Of a DNA stretch of 64,000 nucleotides, positions 12,801 to 26,800 are shown piece after piece; within the stretch, counting starts at the first letter, position 1; each line of letters begins with the position of its first letter. The stretch covers positions 51,239,563 to 51,303,562 of the forward strand of contig JARCOQ010000005.1 of assembly GCA_029207755.1 (NCBI GenBank), written 5' to 3'. Both the position numbers and the translations under genes were made by a program. The notes under the pieces were generated by a model. That model was not told where the DNA came from. It ran no database searches and saw only the letters and a program-made list of their open reading frames with translations. This stretch comes from Chamaea fasciata. Lineage: Eukaryota; Chordata; Aves; Passeriformes; Sylviidae.

Positions 12801-15708
12801 GTTTTGGTTTTGTTTGTTATTTGTTCCTGGGGAAACTGATAATTGTGTTTCACCTAATCTGAAACCAGTCATTCCCCTAAATTTGAATTTTACTGTTGCT
12901 TTAATGACTGCAAATGCAACACACACCATTTTCAATTAGTATTATGTATGGTAAGGCATAATAGGTATGGAATAAGGAGACACTGGAGATGTGCCTTGGC
13001 ATTCTGACAAAGCTGGATCATTTTCGAGCACATTGGAAGTGAAATGTACTTTGCTAAGTAGCAGCTGGAAGAGGAAATATTACTTCAAGGGGAAGATGAT
13101 GACAATTCTAAAACAAAGTGTAAATTATCCTCCAAGAAGCTCATCTAACCTCAATTTTTGAACTAGTATTGTTTCAAACATGTCTCACTAAACTCCCATG
13201 ATTACATTACACTTGAAGGGAAGGAAGTCCTTAAGGTCCTCAATGCTGATATTAATATTACTGATGATAGAGGTTGTGATTGGATTTTTCTATTTGATAT
13301 TCCAAGGCATATTTTTGTATTTTTGTGGAGAAAAACCCACATACACTTAAAAACCCAACCAGTCAAACAAACTTCCCAACACCTCCCCAGCCTGAGAAAA
13401 ACAAAAGCTTAGTGCTGCAGTAGATTTTACTTATGGGGCTAAAATGCACTGTTTTGTTACACTAAGGTGCTCTCTATTTGTCAGTGGGAGGTGTCTTGTC
13501 TCATGTCAGCTGTTAAGGACAAAGCATAGCCAAAATGATGTCACATATATCGCTTAATTCTGTAGTAATTAAAAGCCTGAAAAAAGAAAAAAAATAATGT
13601 GTTTTTCCAGAATCTGTCAATGTGCTCTGTGGATATTTCCAGGAAAACATCTCATGCCCTTGGTACATGTGAGACACCTTGCAGGCACTCAGTGTGGACA
13701 TTGTAATTGCCTCAAAATATTCATTCATCCAAAGTGCAGAGGAAAGCTTAATAGTAGCTAACATTAATTTTAAAAGGATATGGAAATTTAATATGAGTCC
13801 TAGACCTTTATCCCTGTTAATGAATGCCTCCTGAAGCCAATGAGAATCAAAAAGAGTAATGGAGCACTGGAAAAAGACTGGAGTCTTTTGTGCTCTAGGT
13901 CTTTGGACTTTGCATTTTGGTCTCTCAGCACTCAGAACGAGGCAACACTTCTTTGGGGAGCCAATTATATAAATATTTGATGCATATTTTTCAGCGACTC
14001 TGGTTACAGAAGCATTAATTAGCTAAAACAAGTTCTAGTCCTGTATGTTACTTATATGGGGCTGAAATGTAATACACAGCTCTTATAAAATTAAAGTTGA
14101 ACAGGCAAGGCAAGGTTTTCAGTGGTAGTGAGGTGAACGTGATGAAAATATTGGCAGGTTGATTAACTATTTAAGAGGAAATTATATCTCCATTTTAGAT
14201 GGGATTTTGAAGTAGCCCCATAGGAATTAGGTGTGATTAAATCAGCATTAAAATAATGATCCATAATAAAAGGTGGCTGAGTAGAATGGCTGAGCTGTCG
14301 AAGCTCAAAATCCATATTATGAGTCCTGGGGTTTTTTTAATGACTGTGTTGTGACTTGAATAAAGGAATGGGCAGACAGACTCACTCTGTGTATTTTAAT
14401 TACCATCCAGACTCTTGGTGCTCAGCTGTGAGGTACCTTAGTCCAAATGGTTTCCGAGAGATGTAGAGAAAATTGAAAATATGTACAAAAATCATCCATG
14501 TTTTGTCAATAACATTTATGATGCTTTTGGGTAAACAGTGGTAAATGTCATCATTTGTCTGCATACTGGGAAATGGAGTCATCCTTATCTTGAATTTTAG
14601 ATGAAGGTAGAATAGGGCTGTATATGCTGGTGATATTTACAATGGAATTTGGGCTAAAGGCATCCTAATTTTACATTTTTGTTTACATAATGCTGTTTCT
14701 AGCAGACTTGCTTGGTAGAAATGGCCAGTAGTCTCCTGAATTTTCATTTCTCTTTGTTGTGCTGAGTTCTGTCACCTGCTGGGAGAACTACTTCAATTCC
14801 TACAAACTGCCTGGCAGATGAGAAGCCCATAGGGAAATGGCTTGTACATCTCTGCTGGGGCATAGCAGAGCGAGAATTGGACACTTGCAGGATAGGGCAT
14901 GCACAGTAACAAAATCAGCTGCTTGGCCTGTTCACAGATGATTCCCTGAAAACATATTTTAATTATCAGTGCTCTCGTTTGCAGCAGAAGTTTTAATGCA
15001 TAAATTAAATCCCTGGGGAGAGTTTGAAGGGTGACACATGAAGCCTTGAGGGATGTGATGTTGCCACAGTGCCTGCAGAGGAGGCTTGGGGGCTGAATAG
15101 TGATAATTTCTCCAAGGCATTTAGGCCACTGCAATTTCACAAAAATAAAATAGTAAAATATGAGATAGTTTAGGGAATTTGGCCCTGGGATTTTTTGCTT
15201 TTCTGAGCGATTAAATGACAGTGATCACGCTGCGGTTATTGAGGTGAGGTGCTGGGTGAGGACTACCCCACTGCAATGCCTGATGCACCTTGACCTACTC
15301 CTTGTCACAGCAAAAAAAATCCTGAATTTCAGGGTTTCTTTTGTAGGGAAAATGGGACTTTCTTTGCTTTCCTGTTCCCAAGCCACTTCTTACTTTGTCT
15401 CTAGCAGTAAACAGCCCTGCAGATATCTCTGGTGCCAAAGGAGTGTTCACTACTGATTTTCTGCTGGTTGGGTAATTGTTCTGTGATTTCACTATTTTTT
15501 TAGAGGCATTTCTGGTTAGCCATGAATCCACACCTCACAAAAAATACTTTGCCTAAATCAGAGCCATTCTGCTTTGAGAATTCTGCTTTGGAGCAGATGC
15601 AACACTACAGATAAGTGTTCCCTGTTTTCAATATGTTGCTTTTATACATACATACACAAATTTATGTACTGGTTTATGTTGTAGATATAAAGGATCTAAG
15701 ACAGTGCC

Positions 15709-15727
15709 TCTCTCTCTCTCTCTCTCT
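15709..15727. repeat. TC dinucleotide microsatellite
   Basis: About nine to ten TC units followed directly by T-rich and C-rich runs to about 15750 (polypyrimidine on the + strand). A simple repeat, probably length-variable. Confidence 0.85.
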
Positions 15728-18700
15728 TTTTTTCGCCCCCTTTTTTTTTCCTTCGGCCTGAAATAAGACAAATTAAAAGTCATTCCATAAGGTGTCATTC
15801 TGCCTTCTCAGATTCAGGAATGGATTCCATCAGGGAAAAGGCTGGCCGGTATCTGACAGTGGAAATTAGTCCTTGCAGGATAGGACTGTCATATGGAAAA
15901 AAACCCCACAACTGTTTGTGTGTGTGGGGAGTGAGGGGGTGGAATTTGCTATCTTTTGGCAGATCCAGGGAAAGGTAATGTAAATAATGACTCAGGGTTG
16001 TGGGATTCTTGCACGTTTTCAGCGCTTCTTGCTTTACTGATTACTCTAATGGCTGTGTGTGTCATTCTGCCCAAATCTCAGTTATTATAATGTCATGTTG
16101 ATCATGATATTTTGCTCAGACAGACAAGCAATATTCTTCCAGGAATAGAGACACTGGAGGGAAGGAATGATCCCATGTAGGGAAGAAATGTCCCAAGACA
16201 TTTTACATTGTGTACACTTTCGAATGTTATATTGTACTTGAGAGGGAGGCATTTTGCAGTGAAAACTGGATTCAAGATTTTCAACATGAACAGTGGAGGG
16301 ATCTGATCAAAAAAAAGTAAAGTAATTCCCCCTTAGTTATCAGAACACCTTCTACAGCTCCAACTGTTTCTTAAATCCTTTGCAGACCTAAGTTCTAGGT
16401 AGGGGAAAAGTTCCAACAAGTCAGTGGTAGTTCCTGTGGATGAGCACAGATTTAGTGGGGGGAAGCTGTCGTAGAGGGAAGGATTCATTAACTGTCCCAC
16501 ACACATACATCCTGAAAGAAAGGAAACTGTGATGTGCAAGCCACAAGTTGTAATCATACTGTATTCAAAGTGTCTTTTCTGGTCATTGAAGGTCTATTAA
16601 CTCATAGGACAAGGCAAATCAGTCAAAACTGTATCACAGAGTTGCTTCTGTCATTCCAGTGGTTCCAGGTCAGCCATTATTTTGTCCTGAATAGAATAAC
16701 AAGGAAAAAAAATAATTTAGAAGAGTGGCATTGGGCTGCATGGTTCTCATTAGCATTAATGAGAGTTTGGTGGCTAAATCCCCATGCACAGCATGGAAAA
16801 TTTACCCTTCTGGATGGGTTCTCTCCTTGGTACACAGTGCTGATAAAATTGTGCCCTCTATTTAACCTCTCTTGTGTACAGGTATGTGCTCACAGTAACA
16901 GGCCAAAGAAAAAAATCATGTTCGATCTTGATTTATGTAATATTGTGCTGCATTCTGTAATATTTTGTAATTTCTATATACAGAAATTGCCAGGTTAGCA
17001 TTAATGTAACAATGATTTCATCCCTGAAACCAAATGGCTGGACAAAATTATTTCTTTTGAACAGGTGCATGGATTTTTATTCGTTGTATTTTTGGGGGGG
17101 GCTTCTTGTTGTTTTTGTGGTTTTGTTTGTTAGTATACGTCGATAATGAATATGTTTGCCAAAACTCTGCCATCTAGAAATTAACTAATCAGTTCTCTGC
17201 TGGCTTCTCCCTTCAATTCCTGGATTCTGTAATCATTTTAAAGCATTATAGAATCACTAAAAGGATTGACAGCCATACAATGTACTTTAAAGGAAATCCT
17301 GGAGGTGGAGTTTGGTAGGTGATCTTGGAATTTTATAAGATGTCTCCTGGTAAAATAAATTAACAAAATATATTTGGGAGAAAAGGAGCTACTTGTAGCT
17401 AGAGTGAGAAAATTACTAAACAGCTATGTGGACTAATTTCTTTTTCTTTGGGGAACAACAACTTTTCAGGGGGTACAAAAAGACACCAATAGGAGCATTT
17501 TCCTGGAAATGTAGAGGTGGCCATTGCTTTCCATAGGTAGGAGCCAACACAGTACTCTGGAAAAATACCAACATCCTTCTCTTCCAGAGAAGCCCAGTTG
17601 CACTTCCCTTATTCATGTCCCAGTAGGGACATGGGGAATTTTCTCTCCAGTCTTTGTCTACACATTCATTAAGCTCAGTTGTGGTTTACCTGGAGTAATT
17701 TAGTAATACAAAGAAAAATTAACATTTCAGAGATATAAAATATATATATTCAAGGTCTTGCAAATACTTAAGCAGAGCTCCACGCTGACGCCTCCAAAGT
17801 GCTTGTTCAAACCACTGTAATTTTTCTTTAATCCCTTCAAAATGGGGAAGGATATCACTGCCTATCCAATACTTAGAACTTTTCCTCAAGTCACTCAAAG
17901 TCCTAAGTTTGCTTCTATTGAAACTGGTTACAGAGTGTGGAGGGTGACTTGAATTTCCTAATGCTTTGAAAGTTTCAACTCCATGCATGTCCTGTAAGTC
18001 ACAGGGTTTGCGAGTTTTAGTTTTTCTGGATCTAAGTGTCATTGTTTCTATCCCTTGCTTGCCTCATTCCCATTATCCTCACTCATTTGTAAGTTTGCCT
18101 GTCTTGGAAACCTCTGGTGTTCTTGTTCTGTTTCCAACTCATATTCCATACTTCATTTTGCAGGCTTTGACTGATTGCTCTTTGCTTGCCTCTGAAGATG
18201 TGCAAAATTGTGCCACTGAGCCCTGTTAGGTCATCAAAACAAAGTAATGTCCTAAAGATGATGTCCCTAAAGAAGGTCCCTGGAAGGCTCTTTCACCCTT
18301 TCAAGGTGCACACCTTGGTTAGTGGGACCCAGGAAATTTCATACCATGTTTTTTTGTTAAATTTGGGGTACTTTCAGGCTTTTGCAGTGCAGTCAACCTG
18401 CTGTGGTGCCCTGCAGCCCTGGCAAGCCTCCCTGCTTGTCACAGGTCCCTGTGAGTTCACTGGATAATGTTTACTCTCTGCCTGCAGTGGCACTGCTCAG
18501 CTTTCACAGGTCAATGAGTGGTACCTGCTTCACCTCACCAGTGCTTGACCTGCTCACCTGCCTCTGGCCTCTATATATTCCCCTCTGTCCCTTCACACCA
18601 GTCTCCTGCTCACCTGGCCACCACAGGGTGCTCCATTTCTGTCCACGATGCTCTTTCTCCAGATCCTGCATCCTGTTCTGATTACTAAGGAGAAATTACT

Positions 18701-18867
18701 TTGAATTTCTCTTGAGAAGACCCCTCCACTGTTCATGTTTAAAATCTTGGAAATCCTGCCACTCCTCAGTGTCACTGTATCTTTCTTTGGTTGGTGTGAA
18801 GTCAGCCCTTCACCCTTCCCATGAGCTGACGGCTCATCAACTGCCATCACTCACAGGACTGTGTGAA

Positions 18868-18940
18868 GTCACAACATCCAAGATATCTTGATGACCTCTG
18901 TGGGTCCCTTTCAACTCAGAATATTTCATGAACTGTGAAC
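18868..18940 (+). mobile_element. CR1 LINE, short 3' terminal relic, sense
   Basis: The stretch GATGACCTCTGTGGGTCCCT then TTCAACTCAGAATATTTCATGA resembles the final bases of sense-oriented CR1 copies. Upstream sequence (18240-18867) is not clearly CR1, so this is either a very short insertion or an old decayed one. Confidence 0.5.
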
Positions 18941-19881
18941 CTGTCCATTGAGAAAACTCACAGCTGGGACAGCTGGACATGCAGACTTCATAGTTCTCCC
19001 AACTGCTTCTCTCTCAGCAACTTCTGTGCAAAATTTCCTTTCTCTCTTATTCTCTTCTATTTCAAAGCTGGCCAAGTTCAGCTTCAGTGAGGCACCAAAA
19101 TGTGCTCATTAAAGGACTTGCTTTACTTTTCAACTGATGTGTTGCGGGAGGCACCACGGTGCACCACAGTGACGACCTAAGACACAGCTTGCACCACAAG
19201 GGACCCCGTGTTGTTTTTCACCTGTGAGCCACAGTTCACAAGTGACTCTGACTCTCCTGGAAAGTATTTGTTGGTTTAGGGATGTTTTGTCACATCTGGT
19301 CACCAACTGGCAAGTCTCTTTGCAGAAAAGCCAGCACAAAGAATGCTTTTACCAAGATCCAGCTGTAAATTGTTGTTAATTTCCATATCTTCGTAATGCT
19401 CAGACTCTCTGGCAGGACAAACACCACATATCAGGTCACTTGCTAGATGATGTTATTAAAGACAGCTCATTTCAGTATTTAAAAGTAGGTCTGGTTTTAT
19501 AATATCGTGATTGGTAACCCAATACTGTAGTCACATACTGTGTGCCTTGCAATTCTCACTTCCTTTCTTTTATAAAAAAGATGCACGTGTAATTACAATC
19601 TAAAACCAATTTTGTAAATATTGTAGAATTTTAAGTACCACAAATGACTAATAGGTAGCTCTAAACTGTATTCTTTCACTTGTACATGTCAGTGGTAATT
19701 ATCAAAGAAAATAATTGGCACATAATTACAGAACACTCTAGTGTAATTAAAACCACAATAAAAAGCAAAGGAATCATACATCAAAAGCTGTAAGCTGAAT
19801 CCAGGGATTGAGGCAGTGGGCATCCTTCTGCTACCTGGACCCTTGAAAACAGATGGGAAAGTGGAAGAAATGAAAGAGGCC

Positions 19882-20436
19882 GAATCAGAATCCCAGACTG
19901 GTTGAGGCTGGAAGAGACCACAGTGGATCAGCTGGTCCCACCTCCCTGCTCCAGCAGGGCCATCCCAGAGCACAGGATTGTGTCCAGCTGGTTCTGGAAT
20001 ATCCGCAGTGAGGAGACTCCATACCCTCTCTGGACAATCTGTTCAGGGCTCTGCCCAGGGAAGAAGTTCTTCCTCATGTCCAGCTGGAACCTCCTGGGAT
20101 CAGTCCCTGCCCGTTCCTCTGGTGCCATTGCTGGGACCCCCGGAGCAGAGCCCGGGCCCTGCTCGGAGCCCTCCCTGCTCACAGGGACACCCAGGGCTGA
20201 GGGCCCCTCTCAGCTGGGGCTCCTCTCGAGGCTGGACAGCCCCAGCTCCCTCAGCCTTTCCCTGTCAGAGATGCTCCAGGCCCTAAATCATCTCTGCAGC
20301 CTCCGCTGGCCCTGCTCCAGGAGCTCCCTGTCCCTCCTGTGCTGAGGAGCCCAGAGATGGACACAACCCTCCAGATGTGCCTCAGAGGGCTGGGCAGAGG
20401 GGCAGGATGTCCTCTCTGAGCTGCTGGCATCTCCTT
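19882..20436 (-). mobile_element. CR1 LINE, 3' end, antisense orientation
   Basis: Begins with the reverse complement of the CR1 terminus (GGTTGAGGCTGGAAGAGACC) and continues with typical antisense CR1 sequence such as AAGAAGTTCTTCCTCATGTC and CAGAGATGGACACAACCCTC. It is GC-rich against the AT-rich intron and fairly well preserved over about 550 bases. It belongs to a different CR1 subfamily from the copy at 21016. Open frames through it on both strands are not genes. Confidence 0.88.
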
Positions 20437-21015
20437 AGTACAGATCTAAGAGCTCTTTCAAGTACTAACAGGAAAGGTAAATTCCTATTGCCTGATACTG
20501 CATATCCAGGTGCCTGCATTCAGATACATTTTTGTATAATCAGTATAAAGGGCTAGGTGCCTTTGAAGAGTGAAGTTCATCCTGATTCTCAGACGCCTGT
20601 TCAGAGGAATGACAGGAGCTTGAGGAGTTGCCATTACCTCCTGCAGTTCCTGAAGTGAAATCTGGCAGGAATCATACCTGTGTCTTTCTCCATGTCAATG
20701 CCAAAACTGCTGGGAAATGACTTTTAGAAGGAGTAACTATTGTTAAATTTAAAATGTTGTTAAATACATGAGGGAAGAGACAGGAATCAGACTTAACTAG
20801 CGAAAAACTGTCATGGGACTGAAAGTATTTTTTGACATAGGACCTCCTGTTCCTGTGTTCCCTGGAATCCTATGTGGGTTCCTTTCAGTTCTGGTTTCCA
20901 GCTCTGTTTTCCTGTTTTCACCTCCTTTACTGTTGAATAGAAAACAACAGGAAAGTGGTGGTGAAAACCAAGTGAATGCTAAGTTATTTCACTGGAAAAT
21001 GGGTTTTCAAATCCT

Positions 21016-21182
21016 ACAGTCCCATAACGGTTTGGGTTGGAAGGGGCCTTAAAGACCACCTCATTCCACCCCCCTGCCACGGGCAGGGACACCTTCAACT
21101 ATCCCAGCTTGCTCCAGACCCCATCCAACCTGGCCTGGAACACTTCTAGGGGTGAGGAAGCCACAGCTGCTCTGGGCAACAA
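21016..21182 (-). mobile_element. CR1 LINE, short 3' end, antisense orientation
   Basis: Starts near CCATAACGGTTTGGGTTGGA, the reverse complement of a CR1 terminus, then reads through the antisense of the 'tgtccctgccc' and 'gctctgggcaac' blocks. It is the antisense counterpart of the same subfamily as the sense copies at 23499 and 60003, so it can base-pair with them in an RNA. Confidence 0.88.
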
Positions 21183-21805
21183 ATGTGTGTAAGCATTTGT
21201 GTGAAGGGGAATGAGAATGAAATATGGGAAGTTTTTCCTTGGCAGCATGTCTATATTCATCTTTACAGTTATTTCCCACAACTGCAAATCAGCTTTCCAC
21301 AGTTTCTGTTCTTAAAATGTTTTTCTTTTACCTGCACACACCTGATGTAAATCTTCAGCTTTTCCTCCTCCCAAGAAATGTCTTTTTTCTGTCACTTGCC
21401 TGTAACACTGACAGCTGTATTTGTAATAGACCACTTTTCATAAAGTATAAAACTTTAGTTACTTATCTTATAGAAATACAAATTAAATTATGTAGAATTT
21501 TGTAGTTATTAAATTTTACTTAACAACCTCTTTTGTTCAGTTGATGGCAAGAGGTGCATTACTGCCATGAATTTGCTATTATTTTTCTCCAGAAGTCTGG
21601 GTTGGACAAATGCATCATGATAAGACATTGATACAGTGATATATATCAATTACAGGCAGGCAAAATGTGCTGGAGTGGAAATGGAAATGTGAAAAGCCCA
21701 AATGGTGTTTATTCCTTTGGCGGGGGCAGGAGGAGAAGCTTTGAACACCAGAGCAGTTTCCCTGGAAGGGCAATGTTCAAGCAGGGGTTTCTGATTTGAT
21801 TATAA

Positions 21806-21850
21806 ATAACAGTGTGCATATATCTATATCTATACATATATATCTATACT
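21806..21850. repeat. AT-rich TATC/ATAT tract
   Basis: An imperfect alternation of ATATCTAT units. Simple-sequence DNA only. Confidence 0.6.
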
Positions 21851-23498
21851 TACATGTGGACACAAGGGGATTTAAGCCATTTTTTAGACTTTCAGAGTTA
21901 TGCAAACTTGTATGTGTTTGTGCTTCTGGTCCAAAAGGAGCATTGCAAATAGCTGCATTTCTTTTGTAAACAATCTTTATAAATATTTGGGAAGACCTAA
22001 CACATGTTGCAAATATTTAGTTAGCAATCTTTGTTAAAGCAAAATTTGAGAAAGCTCTAAAATTGTAGTATCTTACCAGTATTACCAGTGTATACGTGTG
22101 AATGTCCCAGTTGAAGCCTGCTTTAGCCAAAACATCTGTTCTCTTATCTGTGATTGATGTGTGAATTTCTTGGCAAAAGCCCCACTCGATATTCTTAATA
22201 GTGAATGCTAAATTTAAAGTTATATTTTTTATGTTTTCCCATCATGTGCACAAGTTATATAACCAGATCTGGATCTGAGTGGTTACAGCTATTTATACTA
22301 CTGTTGGGGTGTACCACAGATGAGGATCCAGCCCAGTTATTCAGTGATCCAGTTATTCAGAGATCCAATTATTCAGCTCTGAAAAAACACAGAAAAAAGG
22401 AGATGGATTCTGTATTACCAAGATTATAATTTGTGTATAAGAAAATAGAACAGAGTAGCCAAGATAAATCCAAGTACAAATATAAGCTGATATGTGCTGT
22501 TCTATCAAACTTGTACAAATGAGACTTTGATCAGACCAAAGAACTTCATGGTTAGGATATCACAATGCATTTAAATTATCCTTGACCACAAGTGCAATAT
22601 CTGTGTAATAGAAGTGCCAGGATAGATATGTAGTAATGAAAGGCAAAGGCACAGTGTTCTGTATTGTTTCTTTAGCAAGCTAAAATATGCGTCTAATTTT
22701 TCATGCCTTAGTCTCCTTGTCTCTTTTCATTTGCCAGTTACTGTTTAAATCTGCTAATTTTTTTTCCTTGTTTGTTTTTCTTGCTCCCAGTTTTGCAGAT
22801 TAAATCTTGCATCCCTGAATACTTTCCTTACTGAATGCCAAGAACCAAAAGCATTTTGTGATCAGTATTAAACTAATACTGATAGAGTTGCTCATGCCCC
22901 CTCCAAATGGACCCAAGTTTTGCCTGAGACATCTTTGTTTACTGAAGACTGACAAAACAAGTGGAGGGAAAATAAAAAGGCAAAACAACCCCTGCCACTT
23001 TTTCCTTTTGACCTCAGTCCTGATTATATCCTCTGTTATAAACTTAATGATGTCACTCGAAGTGTGATCACACTGAACGATTCATGTATGCAACAGTTCT
23101 CAGGTGATGCCAGGCCAGAGGACAGTGAATGCTGTGGCAGTTTGTTATGAGAATGTGTCCTGAGGTTCTTTCTCAAGCAAAGAGTCTCTTAAGTCCTCAG
23201 GAGTGCACCCTTCTGAGGCACTCAAATCTTGGCGTAAGAGTTTTTACTCCAAAAATGACTTCCCATATGTTCTGTTTGTGAATTCTCTCAAAGTACCCTC
23301 TTAGTATGTGAGGTTAAGTGTGTGAATACATCAGGGCTATAAAAATGATGGCTGCATTCTGCAGGCCGAAATAACAGTAGCATGAGGAGAATTTTGTTTT
23401 CCCCACTGGTTTCTGAAAGCTTTGACTTGGCATTCACAAGCCACCATCATGATGTATGGAAGGAACCACACTGCAGAGTAAATGCGTTATGGGCCAAA

Positions 23499-23861
23499 AA
23501 GGGAGGGCTTTGGGGTGACCTCACTGGAGCCTTTCAGTACCTGAAGGGAGCCCACAGGAAAGATGCAGAGAGACTCTTGACAGGGGTCTGGAGTGACAGG
23601 ACAAGGGGGAATGGCTTCAAACACAGAGCAGGTTTAGACTGGATATTACAAAAAAAATTGTTCCCTGTGAGGGTTATGAGGCCCTGGCACAAGCTGCCCA
23701 GAGAAGCTGTGGCTGCCCCTTCCCTGGAAGTGTTCAAGGCCAGGCTGGATGGAGCTCAGAGCCACCTGGGATAGTGGAAGGTGTCCCTGCCCATGGCAGG
23801 GTTTGGAACAAGATGATCTTTAAAGTCTCCTCCAACCCAGGCCATTCTATGATTCCATGAT
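23499..23861 (+). mobile_element. CR1 LINE, 3' end, sense orientation
   Basis: Carries GGGCTTTGGGGTGACCTCAC, 'cctgaagggagcccacagg', 'gactcttgaca' and the terminus CCATTCTATGATTCCATGA. It is the same subfamily as 5661 and 60003. The 130-codon open frame reading through it (from 23382) starts in flanking DNA and runs through the non-coding tail, so it is not a gene. Confidence 0.9.
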
Positions 23862-26800
23862 TTAGGAGTTCTGTTGCTGAGCATATCTTCCTCTTATTAA
23901 GTCGCTGCCTAGCATAGTGTGTTTGTGGCTTTATTGCTTGGTCTCCCTTTTGTGAACATCCAATATTTAGCAGAAAACTATTATGGTAGAAGTAGAGGAA
24001 AAATATGACAGAATCATGCCAAAACAAAAGCTCAGAAATGTTCACTGCAATTTATTGTATATATATATTTAAAGGCATGAGTGCAAGCAGCGTTACTGTG
24101 TGATTTTGAGTGAGCTGATGTAAACCAAGCAAAATGGTTTATGAAAATGACAAAATGCAGAGTACTTCTAATGAGACATAAAATGGATTTTAAGATGTGG
24201 AAGATGGAAAGTACTTACTGCTATCAGTGTATAGCACCACATTTATTACCAAAACCTGGTAGTGATTTCCTGTAAATTTCAATTTGTGTGATGCCACCAG
24301 GATTGGAATAACAAATCTTACATTTTTTTCCTTTGCTAATTCATTTCCCTCATGGCATAAAACACTTTGGCAGTGTATCATGTTAATATTAATATTCTGC
24401 ATTCTTTCTGCTAATTATCTTTTTAATAATTGAAACTTAATGGCCCACTTGACCCTTACATCTCTGCAAGTAATTTGTTCAGCTTTCCACATAAATCGTC
24501 ATATTTCAATGCCAAGCTAAAAGTAAAATCACACTAAAATGTTTTTGTTGCATGCTGTTGTGAAATGTATTGGAGAACCTAGAACTTTATAATGTGTCAA
24601 GCTTGAGCAAACGCTGGTATTTTTGTGTTTCCTGACAGTTTATTCCTAGAATCTTAATAGAAAATGAAATTCATATTTAATTTATAATCATTTGACAACA
24701 GATTTTTTAATAATCCCCCTTTAATTTTAGTGTTACAAAGGAGCAAACTGGCACTTATATATTCTGACTGGCTGGTGTTTTCTTTTCTGCATTGGCAGTG
24801 ATTGAATTTATGGTGATGGAAAAGAGAGTGATTCCCTTTGGACCATCTTTTTGGGGAACTGACCATATTGAGGCCTGGTTTTCAAAAGTGTTGATAATTC
24901 AGCACATTCTGCAGAGATCACTAGAACGTGCTGGCTAATTAGCATTCCTGAAAATCCAATATTGTCCATTTACTTGCTGATTGCAGTGATTACCATGCTT
25001 GTGTGGGAAGATACTATTTTGAGCCCTGGTATCACATTAGCTGAGGGTGCTGGGTCCCCTAGAGCTCCAGAAATATTCTAATACTGCAATTTCCATCTAG
25101 GACTGAGGTATTTCTTGGACACTGAGTCCCAGCCCATTTGCCAAGCGCCTTGTGCTTGTCTCAGCTGCAACATTTCAAGCAACTATTTATCTCTGCTTGA
25201 TGAATTGCTCAGATTTCAAGGCTGCTGCTGCTGCTCTTGCTGCCTTCTAATCATCTGCAGAGCCTACAAACACCCAGCGGAGCTTCTCAGCTCCACATTT
25301 CATCTGGAGCAGGCTTGTGCCTTGCTGGTGGGGAACTGCTTTTCCACAATTGGCAATTCTGCCATAAAATGATCCTGTGGTGTGAGAGATTCCTTCAGTG
25401 CACTGCAGCAGTTGCAGTGGTAAAATGCTTAGGAAACAGCAGGAATGGTACAAACTTCTGTGATGCTTTTATTCTGATGCTGTCCTGGTGACAGCTGTGT
25501 TAAATTCAGGTGCTTTCCCCCATGTGATGTTGTTTGCCCACCTGGGAACATTCTAGGAATCTCTATCCCAAAGTCTGGCATAGTTTGTTCTTAAAATGTT
25601 ATTCAATTTTTGCACCCACAAGGCAGAGGTACTTCCCTGCTGCATTGATGTCTATGTCCTTTTGTTGATTTTTAATTTGGCTTTGTCTGAGCCCTTGCTC
25701 TGAAAGAGACTCCAGGCAGTCCATCCACACCCAATCTCCTTATCATGCAGGATTTTATGGACTTCCACAATAACTTCCTCAAGTCTCCAGAACAAAAGGT
25801 CTCAGTCTTCTCAGTGACTCCTATGTAGATGCCATAACAAGGCTTTTGTGGGTCCTCTGAACCCATTTTTGGTCGAACTTATCTCCGTGGAGGTAAGGAG
25901 GCAAAGATTGCACATTGGGTTCAAGATGTGGATGTTTGAATGTTGTTTTTTTTCTTAGTCTTCGTACCTTTCCTAATAAAATGTAAGCTTTACTTCTTGG
26001 CTCTTCAAAAATACTGAGCTGCTATTTTTCAAAGGATTTTCTGTTTCATTCTTGAGGTGTCATTACTGACCAGTATAGATGAAATCAGAGCCCAGTATCT
26101 TACATGTGAATCTGGATTTAACCCACTGATATTGCTTTATTTTTTTTTTTTACATTGAGAGCTGTTTGTCATTGTTCAAGTTCTTACAAAGCTTTTCTAC
26201 AATTTTCCACAGTCTGCCCTTATCCTTGCTACCCCAAAAAACTTGGTCTGATTATCTTTCTCCAGGCCACTTAAGCTGATGTTGGATACTACTAACACTG
26301 CAAAATCCCTTTCTTAATTTTATTTTTTTTTCCCAGCAGTGCAGGTTCTTCTCCTACCCAGTTTCTTGTTGTTTAACTGATTATTTCTCCACCCCTTGAC
26401 CTGTTGCCTTATCCAAAATGAGTCATGTGGTTCTACTGTGGGACTGCCCTTGCCTCCCCCCCATCTCTCCCTGTTTGCAGTGAGGCTGTAGCTGTCCAGG
26501 GAGGTTTTGGATTCCCTGCAAGCAAACAAGCCAGCCCAGAAACTGTGATTATCTTCATCTTAATCCCCTCCCAATCAAGTCCCTGCAAGCACAGCCAACC
26601 TTCCTTTTACTGCTACTGATCTTTGGAGAGAGAGACCTTGAAGAGCCACACCATCCTGGAAAAGCTTGTAGCCTCTGATTAGGAGAGCACTCTTATTAAA
26701 CTGAATACATTTGTACCATCTGTTAACACTTTCAAATTACAGAATGCCCCCTAAAGTACTTTTGCTAAGAACAAATTGAACTTAAAAATCTTTCAACACA

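Noticed and set aside
19902..20345. 147-codon + strand open frame rich in Ser/Pro/Leu
   Set aside because: Antisense reading of a GC-rich CR1 end; composition explains the open frame.
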